Assembly (NCBI RefSeq): GCF_003014695.1
Contig: NZ_PYAS01000016.1
Location: forward strand, 180,210-244,209
Length of the DNA: 64,000 nucleotides
Direction: 5' to 3'
Origin: Dyadobacter jiangsuensis
Lineage (GTDB): Bacteria; Bacteroidota; Bacteroidia; Cytophagales; Spirosomataceae
This document shows positions 1 to 9,700 of the stretch, one piece after another. Numbering within the stretch: the first letter of the stretch is position 1; each line of letters starts with the position of its first letter. A program made the position numbers and the translations under genes. The notes below the pieces were generated by a model, which was not told the DNA's origin, did no database searches, and worked only from the letters and a program-made list of their open reading frames with translations.

Positions 1-261
1 AAGGTGCCGGAAAAGCCTACATTCTATCCCGAGTTCTCGATGTTCGACGAGCTTCCCGCGTGGGGCCTGTACATACGCCACGCGAAGGATATTAAAGTCA
101 GCAATCTCACATTATCCTGCGAAAAGAAAGACTACCGCACCGCCATCGTCACCGACGACCTCCACGGCGCAACGTTCGAAGGAATAAAAGTAACGCAGCC
201 GGGCAATTCAAAAAATTACATTTACACCCATAAATCCACAGGTATTGTGACCAAGAAATGA
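1..261 (+). CDS. C-terminal part of a GH28-like (polygalacturonase-type) beta-helix protein
   Basis: The reading frame is open from the first base, so the gene begins before the window and only its last 86 codons are visible. The segment has the pattern of the end of a right-handed parallel beta-helix: FSMFDELPAWGLYIRH, then short strand-turn repeats (KVSNLTL, TFEGIKV). The PEFSMFGELPAWG-type block is familiar from the C-termini of Bacteroidota GH28-like pectin-active enzymes, which act in the periplasm or outside the cell on polygalacturonan. The stop codon overlaps the start of the ThuA-domain gene (ATGA), so the two are translationally coupled and probably in one operon. The catalytic Asp residues lie upstream and cannot be checked; the substrate is therefore unknown. 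Confidence 0.7.
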   Translation, partial: KVPEKPTFYPEFSMFDELPAWGLYIRHAKDIKVSNLTLSCEKKDYRTAIVTDDLHGATFEGIKVTQPGNSKNYIYTHKSTGIVTKK

Positions 262-1100
262 AACCTGTTTCCAGGGGTATGGTTTTAAAAATACTGTCCG
301 CAGTGATGATCGTTATGGCTGGCGCAGCCGGGTACGCATTGCATTCCATGCGCTGGCTGCCCTGGCAGAAACCGGTATTCGATAAAGCCATTCCGGCGAA
401 TTGCGTAGCCGCTACCGACAAAGCCATATTGATCTTTTCCAAAACAAACGGCTACCGGCACGCGTCCATTGAAGCGGGTGTGAAGGCTATTAAAGAAGCG
501 GGCCAAAAGCGCGGGTGGGAAGTGGTAGCAACCGAAAACGGCGCCTACTTCCATGAAATCTGCCTGAAATCCTACCGCGCCGTCGCGTTCCTCTCTCCCA
601 CCGGCGACTTCCTGACCGACGAACAGCAACGCGCATTCGAACAATACATTGAAAACGGCGGCGGTTATGCGGGCATTCACTCCGCCGCCGACTGTGAATA
701 CGAATGGGACTGGTACGGCACGATGCTCGGTACACGTTTCCGGAGCCACACGTTTTTGCCCTACCCTATTCCAAAGGCAGAGATCGTGACCGAACCCGGC
801 TTGCATCCTGCGATCGACGGCCTCCCAGCCCGCTGGTCGAAGAAGGACGAATGGTACAATTTCCACGAAAGCGTGCGCGGGAAATCGGGTTTTCAGATTT
901 TATTGACCATCGACGAAAGCACCTACCCCGCATTCTGGCCCAAAGCGATGCGGGGTGATCATCCCATTGCATGGTCGCGATCAATGGGCAAAGGAAGGAT
1001 GTTCTACACGGCCATCGGGCATAATGCATCCACATACAGCGATCCCACCGCAATGAGACATATTATGGGTGGCATCGCCTGGGCGGCTGCGCTGAATTAA
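258..1100 (+). CDS. ThuA-like domain protein, membrane-anchored or secreted
   Basis: The 280-residue product starts with a basic N-terminus and one hydrophobic segment (about residues 8-30), either a signal anchor or an uncleaved signal peptide. The rest is a ThuA (trehalose-utilisation, class I glutamine amidotransferase-like) fold. Visible landmarks are ILIFSKTNGYRHASIEAG near residue 57, the strand VAFLSPTGDFLTDEQ, GGGYAGIHSAADCEYEW, and the late WSRSMGKGRMFYTAIGHN block. ThuA-like proteins of Bacteroidota usually sit beside carbohydrate-active enzymes and act on sugars or glycosides; the exact reaction is poorly defined in the family. The 4-bp overlap with the upstream GH28-like gene supports a shared role in polysaccharide breakdown. 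Confidence 0.85.
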   Translation: MKPVSRGMVLKILSAVMIVMAGAAGYALHSMRWLPWQKPVFDKAIPANCVAATDKAILIFSKTNGYRHASIEAGVKAIKEAGQKRGWEVVATENGAYFHEICLKSYRAVAFLSPTGDFLTDEQQRAFEQYIENGGGYAGIHSAADCEYEWDWYGTMLGTRFRSHTFLPYPIPKAEIVTEPGLHPAIDGLPARWSKKDEWYNFHESVRGKSGFQILLTIDESTYPAFWPKAMRGDHPIAWSRSMGKGRMFYTAIGHNASTYSDPTAMRHIMGGIAWAAALN

Positions 1101-1308
1101 CTAGAGTGCGAAAGAGGAAACCTACTGCCCCGCTGTTTCCGCAATATCAAGCAATTGTTACCCAAATATTAACCAAAGTACTGATACTAAACCCTTTTGA
1201 ATATAAAATCGCGCTCCGCATTAACATTCTGTTAAGTCTCCACACACGGCGCCCCTGCGTTTTGCTACGTGAGTATTTTTAGTTTCCAAAAACTACTCAC
1301 AAATCAAG

Positions 1309-2805
1309 ATGCAAAAGAAATCTCTACTGGCGTTGCTGCTCGCGGCAGCTCTCATGAATGGGTGTACCGACCATTTCCCTCAGAACTCGGTGCAGGAAGA
1401 CCCTTCGATGTTCAAGGAAGTGGCGAGTATGGACCTGGGTAACCTGGCGGCGGCTGAAATCTCCGCCTATGACCCTGCTACCAAAAGACTTTTTACCGTG
1501 AACAACGAAAAGGCGGCTATCGTAGATGTGCTCGACCTTTCCGCATTCCCGGCCATCACCAAACTGCAACCCATCGACGTTTCGGCGCTGGGAGGCGTGG
1601 CCAATAGCGTGGCGGTATCGAACGGCAAACTCGCAATCGCGCTCGAAGCGACTAACAAACAGGCCAATGGCAGCGTGATCGTACTCAATACCAGCACATT
1701 GCAAGCGATCAAGCAGATCACCGTCGGCGCATTGCCGGATATGGTGACTTTCAGCCCCGACGGTCGCTTTATTGTGACGGCCAACGAAGGCGAGCCGAAT
1801 GCCGATTATAGCGTCGATCCGGAAGGATCGGTATCCATTATCGATATTTCGAACGGTTACAGTGTCAAAACCCTCACTTTTGAAGCATTTGAGAGCGATT
1901 ACAACACGTTGGCAGCGAAAGGTTTCCGCAAGTTCGGCCCCAAGGCTACTTTTGCACAGGACATTGAACCCGAATATGTGGCCATCTCCGACAATTCCCA
2001 AAAAGCATTCGTGACCTTGCAGGAAAACAACGGTGTGGCCGAAATTGACCTGATCAATGGCAAAATACTGAGCCTTCATGCCCTCGGCACTAAAGACATC
2101 AGCTACATTCTCAACTCCCTCGATCCTAGCGACGACGATAAGAAAGTCGAACTGAGAAACTGGCCGATCAAATCGTTCTACCTGCCCGATGCGATCTCCT
2201 ATTTCACGGTGAACGGCACCCCATATGTGATCACAGCCGACGAAGGTGACGCCCGCGAATACAGCACGTTCGATGAGCAAAAACGCGTAAGCTCGCTCAA
2301 ACTGAACCCCGTATATTTTCCGAATGGCGACGAACTGAAAAAGACTTCGAATCTCGGCCGCCTGCGCGTGACCAGCACGCGCGGTGACTTTGAAAACGAC
2401 GGCACGTACGAAGAACTTTACAGCTTTGGCGGTCGTGGTTTCAGTATTTTCCACGCCGCCGATATGAAGCGTGTGTACGAATCGGGTAACTCGCTCGAAC
2501 AGGAGGTGATCAAGGCCGGTATTTACGACGATACCCGCTCGGACGACAAAGGCGTTGAACCGGAAGGAGTTACCGTAGGATGGATGAACAGCAAGCCGGT
2601 GGCATTTGTGGCTATGGAGCGTGTAGACGCCGTGGGCGTTTACGACCTTAGCAACCCGGGTGCTCCACAGTTCCTGCAAATCATCAAAACGGGCGATGCT
2701 CCCGAGGGCGTACTATTCATCCCCGCGGACAAAAGCCCCAACGGCAAAAGTCTGCTCGTGACGAGTAATGAAGAAGATGGTACCGTGAAATTCTTCCAGC
2801 CGTAA
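1309..2805 (+). CDS. Choice-of-anchor I family lipoprotein (beta-propeller)
   Basis: The 498-residue protein has a lipoprotein signal with lipobox LMNGC (Cys at residue 19), so it is predicted to be anchored in a membrane, probably the outer membrane. The body is a propeller-like chain of repeats: VNSVAVSNGKLAIAL-type blades, VTFSPDGRFIVTANEGEPN, DIEPEYVAISDNSQKAFVT, ITADEGDAREY, GVEPEGVTVGWMNSKP and DAPEGVLFIP. The NEGEPN, DIEPEYVA and PEGV motifs are those of choice-of-anchor I proteins, related to alkaline-phosphatase-associated surface proteins. The enzymatic role is not established. The gene is monocistronic: 208 bp of leader upstream and a long hairpin repeat right after its stop. Confidence 0.85.
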   Translation: MQKKSLLALLLAAALMNGCTDHFPQNSVQEDPSMFKEVASMDLGNLAAAEISAYDPATKRLFTVNNEKAAIVDVLDLSAFPAITKLQPIDVSALGGVANSVAVSNGKLAIALEATNKQANGSVIVLNTSTLQAIKQITVGALPDMVTFSPDGRFIVTANEGEPNADYSVDPEGSVSIIDISNGYSVKTLTFEAFESDYNTLAAKGFRKFGPKATFAQDIEPEYVAISDNSQKAFVTLQENNGVAEIDLINGKILSLHALGTKDISYILNSLDPSDDDKKVELRNWPIKSFYLPDAISYFTVNGTPYVITADEGDAREYSTFDEQKRVSSLKLNPVYFPNGDELKKTSNLGRLRVTSTRGDFENDGTYEELYSFGGRGFSIFHAADMKRVYESGNSLEQEVIKAGIYDDTRSDDKGVEPEGVTVGWMNSKPVAFVAMERVDAVGVYDLSNPGAPQFLQIIKTGDAPEGVLFIPADKSPNGKSLLVTSNEEDGTVKFFQP

Positions 2806-2811
2806 TTCATT

Positions 2812-2874
2812 TGTCACGCTGAGCGTAGTCGAAGCGCGGCGCAGAACCGCGCTTCGACTGCGCTCAGCGTGACA
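2812..2874. repeat. Long inverted repeat between convergent genes, REP-like and probable bidirectional terminator
   Basis: Two 28-base arms (2812-2839 and 2847-2874) are complementary with a single mismatch around a 7-base loop. The arm carries TCACGCTGAGCG and GTCGAAGCGCGG. Sequences of this kind (CACGCTGAGCGnAGTCGAAGC) recur in intergenic regions of many Bacteroidota genomes (recalled, not searched). It lies 7 bp after one gene's stop and 10 bp from the stop of the convergent gene, so it would terminate both. Confidence 0.8.
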
Positions 2875-2884
2875 ATAAAAAGCA

Positions 2885-3754
2885 TCATTCCGAAACTACC
2901 TTCGCGCCGCGCTCCGAGCGTTCTCCTATCACCAATGCAGCACCGGTGACAGCCGTCGCAGTAACGATAATGTCAAACAACACACTTACGGTCACAGCGA
3001 TGGGTTCCGAAACGCCCAGCAATACAGAGCCGCGCAAATACACGAGCTCCCGCACGCCTATTCCGCCGATGCTGAGCGGGAACACCGTAGCGATCGAGGA
3101 AAGCAGGAAAAGCAATGCATAGTCGGCCCAATGGTCGGTTTCACCCATAGAATAGAGCAGAAAACCCGTACAGATGATCTGAAAAACCTGTGTGCCGAGC
3201 GAAAGCAGCAATATGCGCCCCAGTACGGAAATAATGCCCGGCAACCACTTTTTGGCGCTCCACCAAAGTACACCAGCGCCGGGCAAGGCCAATGCGGGTA
3301 TGGCGAACACGAGTGCATTGTGGTAGAACCGGGACATGCCGATCACACCGGCCAGGAACCCCAGCATGACAAAGCCGATGATACGGTCCCAGAGCAGAAT
3401 GCGCGTGAGCAGCATCGTACCCTGTGCCGGAAAATGCTGTTTCAAACGGAGCAACTTATAGGCATCACCGCCCAACCCGCCAGGCAGGAACATACCGTAA
3501 AACATGCTGATCCAATGCAGATGCAGCCCGCCGTAATGCGACAGCCCTACTTTGTGTGCTTGAAGGATGGTTGTGAGCCGTACCGCCGCAGTAACGCGGG
3601 AAGCCAGGTAAGGCACAAATGCCAATGCCAGCAGCAACTTATCAGCCTTTCCGATGGCCTGCGATACACTTTCCAGGTCAATGCGGCTAAAAACCCACCA
3701 GAGGAGCGCGACCGTGATGGAAAATTTCAGCAGCCATTTCAGGTATTTCATCAT
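2885..3754 (-). CDS. Lysylphosphatidylglycerol synthase TM-region / flippase-like membrane protein
   Basis: The 289-residue protein has seven or eight hydrophobic helices. It carries the signature of the YbhN/TIGR00374 family: an N-terminal WVFSRIDLESV block, MFYGMFLPGGLGGDAYKLLRL at about residues 85-105, and late FPLSIGGIGVRELVYL. The family covers the flippase-like half of MprF and many proteins next to membrane glycosyltransferases; it is thought to move lipid-linked substrates across the inner membrane. It is the last gene of a three-gene operon, 3 bp after the GT39 gene. An associated role in flipping the polyprenyl- or lipid-linked product of its neighbours is inferred from context. 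Confidence 0.85.
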   Translation of the reverse strand: MMKYLKWLLKFSITVALLWWVFSRIDLESVSQAIGKADKLLLALAFVPYLASRVTAAVRLTTILQAHKVGLSHYGGLHLHWISMFYGMFLPGGLGGDAYKLLRLKQHFPAQGTMLLTRILLWDRIIGFVMLGFLAGVIGMSRFYHNALVFAIPALALPGAGVLWWSAKKWLPGIISVLGRILLLSLGTQVFQIICTGFLLYSMGETDHWADYALLFLLSSIATVFPLSIGGIGVRELVYLRGSVLLGVSEPIAVTVSVLFDIIVTATAVTGAALVIGERSERGAKVVSE

Positions 3755-3757
3755 GCG

Positions 3758-5425
3758 TCAGTCGCTTTTCAAATGCACGAGACCGATATGCTTGCATGCT
3801 TCCAGCCGGGTCCGGGGGTTGATAAAACCGGGTTTTAGTTTGGTTGTATCAAAATCGAGGTAACGATACGCCTCACGCGCCCGTAAGCCTCCTGCCTGCT
3901 GCAATGCGAATATCTCGTCGACCGGCCCCACTACCCAGAAATCCTTCCGGGATACCAGCGCCGCCGAATCGGCCTCGGTGTAAAAATACCCGGAATAGTA
4001 ATTCAGCGTGGGACTTTCCCAGTTCATGACGAAAATATTGTTCTCTTCCAGGCCGATATCCCTGATTTTACCGGCAATGTGCTGCCCGGCCTGGTACCTC
4101 TGCAATTCGTAGTAGAAACTGCCGTTCATCAGCACATTCACCAGCACCGAGGCGCTCAGCGAAATGCCGATCAGCCGGTGCGGCCAGCCCTTGGTCGCGC
4201 GCCATTCGTAGAACACCAGATACAGCGCAGGTACCACCAGCAGGACAATGGCATATGCCTTCACCGGAAACAGGTAGAGGTTGATCAACAACCCCAACAG
4301 GATCATCACGACCGCCACGAACTTTTGCATACCATTCAGCACCTTGCTCTCCGTACTTTCCGCATTCACCTTTTCAAGCTCGCCTGCAACAAGGATCGCG
4401 AAGAAAGGAAAGAGGATGTTAAGGTAATGCGGTAAGCGGAAATTGGAAGCTGAAAGAATGCAGAACATTACGACTATCGTGGTCCAGCTGAGTATCTCGC
4501 CATTTTTTTCCGGAGAAAATCTTCTTTTAATTAACTCAAAACCCCTTTTAAAAACAGCCCAGTAACCAAGCAGGCACCACGGCAAAAGCGCCCACAGCAG
4601 CGAATGAAAAAACAGGAATGGATCGTTCCCCCCAGCGCTTCCCCAGTTTACCCCGTTGAGCCGCTCGGTATTCTGGTGAAAAAGAATAAATGCCACCCCG
4701 GAGGTCCGGCTCATCCCGCGAATGACTTTGCCGGGATGCAGATCATACTGCAAATAATACGAATACAGCACCGGACTGATGAATACAAAAAAGAGCGGTA
4801 TCGCCCATATCCATTTCAGCGAAAACAAAAACCGCCAGTTGCGGGTATAAAGCAGCTGCGAGCCCACCGCGATCACCGGTACCGCCGCTCCCGACATGCC
4901 CTTCGTCGAAAACGACAGTGCCAGCACGGCTGTGCCGGCGATGAGCATGGCCGGTTTCAGGGTAAGCGTGTACTCGTAAAGCAGCCAGGTGGCGGTGATG
5001 ATGAATGAAAGCAGCAATGCGTCCATTCTGACGTCATTATGGGCGAGAATATAGGCCTGGGTCGAGACGAGGATCAGCGCGGCGTGTATTCCGGCTTGCC
5101 TGCCGTAAAGCCTCGATGCCAGTCGGAATGTGGCGTAAATGCCCGGAATCGCCAGCAGCAGGCTCGGCAGTTTGTACGACAACGTACCTATTCCAAGCAG
5201 CATATCCCCCAACGCCGAGAGCCAGAAGAGCAAATGCGGCTTGTCGAGATAGTCGCGGCCGCGGTCGATGAGGCTCACGTAGTCGCCCATGACGTGCATA
5301 TGCATGCCTATGAGCGCGTGATGCGCGCTGTCGTTATCGAAAAGCGGCAGCAGCAAGCCCAGGATGTAAATCGAGAGGATAAGGCCGGCATAGAGGTACC
5401 GGATGTAAGGCGGATGTGTTTGCAT
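3758..5425 (-). CDS. Glycosyltransferase family 39 (ArnT/PMT-like) integral membrane protein
   Basis: The 555-residue protein has about a dozen transmembrane helices and the GT39 layout. The first periplasmic loop holds an acidic pair (FDNDSAHHAL, residues about 28-37) followed by YLDKPHLLFWL, the counterpart of the yLDKPPLlyWl block of ArnT. A soluble C-terminal domain follows (about residues 440-555). Members transfer a sugar from a polyprenyl-phosphate donor to lipid A, another glycolipid or a protein on the periplasmic face. Its donor is probably made by the GT2 enzyme encoded 8 bp upstream in the same operon. The acceptor is not evident from sequence. Confidence 0.88.
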   Translation of the reverse strand: MQTHPPYIRYLYAGLILSIYILGLLLPLFDNDSAHHALIGMHMHVMGDYVSLIDRGRDYLDKPHLLFWLSALGDMLLGIGTLSYKLPSLLLAIPGIYATFRLASRLYGRQAGIHAALILVSTQAYILAHNDVRMDALLLSFIITATWLLYEYTLTLKPAMLIAGTAVLALSFSTKGMSGAAVPVIAVGSQLLYTRNWRFLFSLKWIWAIPLFFVFISPVLYSYYLQYDLHPGKVIRGMSRTSGVAFILFHQNTERLNGVNWGSAGGNDPFLFFHSLLWALLPWCLLGYWAVFKRGFELIKRRFSPEKNGEILSWTTIVVMFCILSASNFRLPHYLNILFPFFAILVAGELEKVNAESTESKVLNGMQKFVAVVMILLGLLINLYLFPVKAYAIVLLVVPALYLVFYEWRATKGWPHRLIGISLSASVLVNVLMNGSFYYELQRYQAGQHIAGKIRDIGLEENNIFVMNWESPTLNYYSGYFYTEADSAALVSRKDFWVVGPVDEIFALQQAGGLRAREAYRYLDFDTTKLKPGFINPRTRLEACKHIGLVHLKSD

Positions 5426-5433
5426 AAAAAATT

Positions 5434-6489
5434 TCAGAATCTCACAGGCTCGCTCGTTCTGCGCTCCTGTTTGGATGTGTGGCCATTCCGGATAACCAGT
5501 TCAGCAGCCCCCTCGATAATCTCCCGGATCGTATAAGGTGTTTTGCCGGAGCCTTCGTAATAGCTGCGCATGAGCATTTCGGCGATCAGCCCCATGAGTA
5601 TGATCACAGTGCCAGTCATTGCGAGCACGAGCCCAGCCATCGTTCCGGTAATCCCTGAAAACAGGTGGATCAGCTGCCACAACAACAGCAGCACACCGGC
5701 AGCCAACAGGCTCCCGCCCAGTGCCCCGAAGAGGTGCATGGGCTTTCTCATCCAACGCTGCATGTACACCATCAGGAGCAAATCGCCCAGCACCCGTGTG
5801 GTGCGGCCGAGCCCATATTTGGATTTTCCGAAGCGGCGTTTGTGGTGGCGCACAGGCATTTCGGTCATGCGGGCGCCGGTGATATTGCCCAGCACGGGAA
5901 TAAACCGGTGCAGTTCTCCGTATAGCCCGAGGCGTTCGGCTGCCTCCCTGCGGAAGACTTTCAGCGTACAGCCGTAGTCGCGCAGGTGCACGCCCGTGAG
6001 GTTGCGGATCATGGCATTGGCCATACGGCTGGGCAGTTTACGGAGCAGCCAGCCATCGAGGCGGTTGGCGCGGTAGCCTGCTACAATGTCCCAGTGGCCG
6101 CTGCGAGCGTGTTCGAGCATTGCCGGAATGTCGGCCGGATCGTTCTGAAGATCGCCGTCGAGGGTCACAATGTATTCCCCCGAAGCATGGGCAATTCCGG
6201 CGGCCATGGCGTTGGTCTGCCCGAAGTTGCGGGTCATCACGATCACCTTCAAACGCTCGTCACGGGATTGTTTCAGCATGTTTACGGTGTTGTCGGTCGA
6301 GCCGTCGTCGACCGCAATGATCTCGTAATTGAAGTTTTTCAGGGTATCGCGCACCGCATCGAGCAAATGGGGTACGTTATCCTGCTCGTTGAAAAGTGGG
6401 ATGACAACTGAAATTTGGCAACCGTGTTTTTTCCGTATTTCAGGAAACAAATCATACGATGCATGCAGCTCGAAAAATCCTTCCATCAT
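5434..6489 (-). CDS. Glycosyltransferase family 2, polyprenyl-phosphate sugar synthase type (ArnC/DPM1-like)
   Basis: The 351-residue protein has a cytoplasmic GT-A domain beginning near residue 25 (ISVVIPLFNEQDNVPHLL), the metal-nucleotide motifs VDDGSTDNT and LDGDLQNDP, then HKRRFGKSKYG, the ArnC/DPM1 acceptor-side block. Two transmembrane helices near residues 235-300 anchor it. The reaction would be transfer of a sugar from a nucleotide donor to undecaprenyl phosphate. It is first of three same-strand genes (GT2, GT39, flippase-like) separated by 8 and 3 bp, a standard set for modifying surface glycolipids. The first in-frame ATG was used; an ATG one codon later is also possible. Confidence 0.9.
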   Translation of the reverse strand: MMEGFFELHASYDLFPEIRKKHGCQISVVIPLFNEQDNVPHLLDAVRDTLKNFNYEIIAVDDGSTDNTVNMLKQSRDERLKVIVMTRNFGQTNAMAAGIAHASGEYIVTLDGDLQNDPADIPAMLEHARSGHWDIVAGYRANRLDGWLLRKLPSRMANAMIRNLTGVHLRDYGCTLKVFRREAAERLGLYGELHRFIPVLGNITGARMTEMPVRHHKRRFGKSKYGLGRTTRVLGDLLLMVYMQRWMRKPMHLFGALGGSLLAAGVLLLLWQLIHLFSGITGTMAGLVLAMTGTVIILMGLIAEMLMRSYYEGSGKTPYTIREIIEGAAELVIRNGHTSKQERRTSEPVRF

Positions 6490-6758
6490 AATCGAAACAA
6501 TATAGTTGGTTGTTGATGTAGCCGGGCCGAAGCCTCCTTCCCCGGAACATTGAAGATAATGGCCAGGTTTGCATGTTTTTTAATACTAATAATTTCATAA
6601 TAGTAACCCCGGAAATGATGCGTATCCTTCTCAATTTGATTACATTAACACAATATTCAACTCAAATTTCCGGGCCCGCCGTTTGTCGAACTCGTGCTAT
6701 TCTACTTATAGAAATATTTAGTTAAATTCGACACCAGTCACCTCGTTATAATTACTCT

Positions 6759-9700
6759 ATGAAAAACACGCTACTAACTGCCTGCTGGCTCCTGCTGGGC
6801 CTGCAAATCGCATGGGCGCAGGTCGGCCGCCCCGAGCTCAATGCCTTCACCTCCCGGACAGGCGCCCGACCGACCGTCGACCAGGCCACGAATGCTCTGA
6901 GTTTTCTCCGGTTCCCCTCGCAGCGCGCCTACCCTGTGGCCGGAAACGATGTGAGCCAAAAAGCCGCCGGCTTCATTACCGGCAACCGCGCCATGCTGGG
7001 CATGCAGCGATCCGATGACGACTTCCGTTTCCGTGCGCAGCATACCGACGCTTTCGGATTCCAGCACGTAACACTTGAACAGACCTACCAGGGCGTCCCG
7101 GTGTTCGACGGGACTTACAAATTTCACTTTAACAAAAACCTTGACCTGACCGCCGTCAATGGAAACCTGATCACGAACATTAAGGTGAATGTCATACCCG
7201 AACTCGCACAGCACGAGGCAGAGGCGATCGCCGTGGCGTTCGTCGAAGACCAGTTGATGAAAAAAACAGCTACACCGCTCCGGGCGGAAAAAAGCGCGCT
7301 TTACATTTTCCAGAAAGGGCTGGTGCAGGGTTACAACGGGGAGAAATCGCTGGTGTACGAAGTGGAAGTCAAAAACGACGGCGGGATCCGCGAGTTTCTT
7401 TACATTGATGCACACAGTGGAGCGCTGGTAGAGCAATTTACGGGCGTCCACGGCATTCAGCGCAAGTTGTATGAAACCTCGGTGAGTGCGCCCAACCTCC
7501 GCTGGCAGGAAGGCGACACATTTCCCGGAAGCCTGGATATATGGCAGCAGTCGGAAGTTCAATCGGCCGGTTTTATATACAATCTGATGAAAAACAGCTT
7601 CGGAATGACTTCCTACAATGGCGCGGATGCCCCGATGATCACCATCAACAACAATCCGCTAGTGGGCTGCCCCAATGCAAACTGGGACGGCGTAACCGCT
7701 AACTATTGTACAGAAACCGCATCCGACGACGTGGTAGCGCACGAGTGGGCGCACGCCTATACCGAGTACACCAGCGGCCTCGTGTACGGGTGGCAGGCAG
7801 GCGCGCTCAACGAGGCATTCTCGGATATATGGGGCGAAGTGGTGGATCAGCTCGACATTTATATGGACGATGGCGAAAGCAACTTGCCCCGCACCGGCTG
7901 CGGCAGTTCCAATCGCTGGCAGATGGGTGAAAAAGCTTCGGCATTCGGCGGCGCGTTGCGCGATATGTGGAGCCCGACCTGTTTCGGACAGCCCGGCAAG
8001 GTTTCCGATCCGCAGTACTGGTGTGCAGCCAATGATAACGGCGGCGTGCATATCAACAGCGGCGTACTTAATCACGCCTTTGCCCTGCTGGTCGATGGCG
8101 GCACCTACAATGGTCAAACAATCACCGGTATCGGCATCACCAAGGCCTCGCACATTTTCTGGCGCGCACAGTCGGTATACATGACCCGTACGACCGACTT
8201 CGCCGCGGTGGCCGATATGCTCGAAGACGCGGTGCAATCGCTCAGCGGACAACCGTTGCTTGCACTCACAACCAATAGCCCCGCGGCAGGGGCATCGGGA
8301 CTCCAGATCGACGCGAACGATGCAACTCAGCTGGCCAAAGTTATACAAGCCGTGGAGCTTCGCGCAGAAACGGGCTGTGTTAACACTGCACTTCTGAAAC
8401 CCGCCCCCGCACTTTGCGAAGGTGCTAAGGAGGGTACTGCATTGTATTTTGAGAGTTTCGAAAGCGGTTTGGGCGGGTTCACCACCTCCTTCCAAACTAC
8501 CTCCGGCACCTGGGAAGGCCGCAGCTGGGTTCAGGCCGACGCCCCCGGCGGGCGCTCCGGCAAGGTCGCCTTCGGGATAGATTATCCGGGCGGCAACTGT
8601 ATCAATTCGTTCCAGCAGGGGCTGATCCGAATGGAAAGCCCTGCTATCACGATTCCGGCAGGCACAGCCGGAAACCTGGCAATGGCATTCGATCATTATG
8701 TGGCTACCGAGGAAGGTATGGACGGAGGCAATATCAAATATTCGATCAACGGCGGAGCCTGGACCATCGTGCCGGCCACGGCGTTTACCGCTAATCCGTA
8801 TAACATGAACCTGACCACCTCGGGGGCGGGCAATAATAATCCGCTGCAGGGCCAGCAGGCATTCAGCGGCTCCGACGGCGGCACTATTGCAGGCTCCTGG
8901 GGGCAAAGCCAGGTCAACTTATCAGCCCTTTCGCTGCTCCCAGGCCAGACCATCCGTTTCAGGTTCGAAATGGGTACAGACGCCTGCGGAGCAGTGGACG
9001 GCTGGTACATCGACAACCTTCGGGTGTATACGTGCGCGAGTACGCCCGCGGTGCATTTCCTGGCTTCGGAGGCATCAGTCAATGAAAGCGAGGCCACCAT
9101 CAGCGCGGGTTGTTTGAATTATATCGACAAGATCGTAACCGTGCTGATCGACAAAGCTCCTACGCAGCCTGTGACAGTTACCCTGAACACGCCGGGCGGC
9201 AGCGCCAAACAGGGAGCCACCGCGGATTATACCATTTCGCCGACCTCATTTAGCCTCTCGGCAGCGTCTCCGAGCCAGAATATCGTGGTAAGGATCTACA
9301 ATGACGCCTATGTGGAAGGTACCGAGACCATCACCCTCTCCTACGCGCTTAACGCCAACGGCGGCAACGGTTACGCGGCGACGGACTTTCAGAATTTTCA
9401 GCTGTCGATCACCGATGATGACCTTACTCCCGGTATTTACACCGATGTATTGCTCGACTCCGACTTTGATAATGGTCCCGGCGACTGGCAGGTACGCAAC
9501 GGAGGGAATAGCGATTACACCTGGAGTGTGACGCAGTATTCGGATGCCGGGCTGGACGCACAGCGTTCACCATTCTTTTTCGTCAATAGCAATACTCCGC
9601 AGGGCAACGCTATCCTCATTGATGACTACCTTGAATCCCCGGCTGTGAACACGTCCGGGCGCGAAAACATCCTGCTGACGTTTTCCCAGGCCTGGCTTCC

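Noticed and set aside
1324..2679. Long minus-strand open frame of 451 codons opposite the choice-of-anchor I gene
   Set aside because: It lies entirely antisense to a well-recognised protein and its translation shows no family pattern, signal or plausible composition. The same applies to the antisense frames at 7659-8906, 13807-14667 and 20661-21830.
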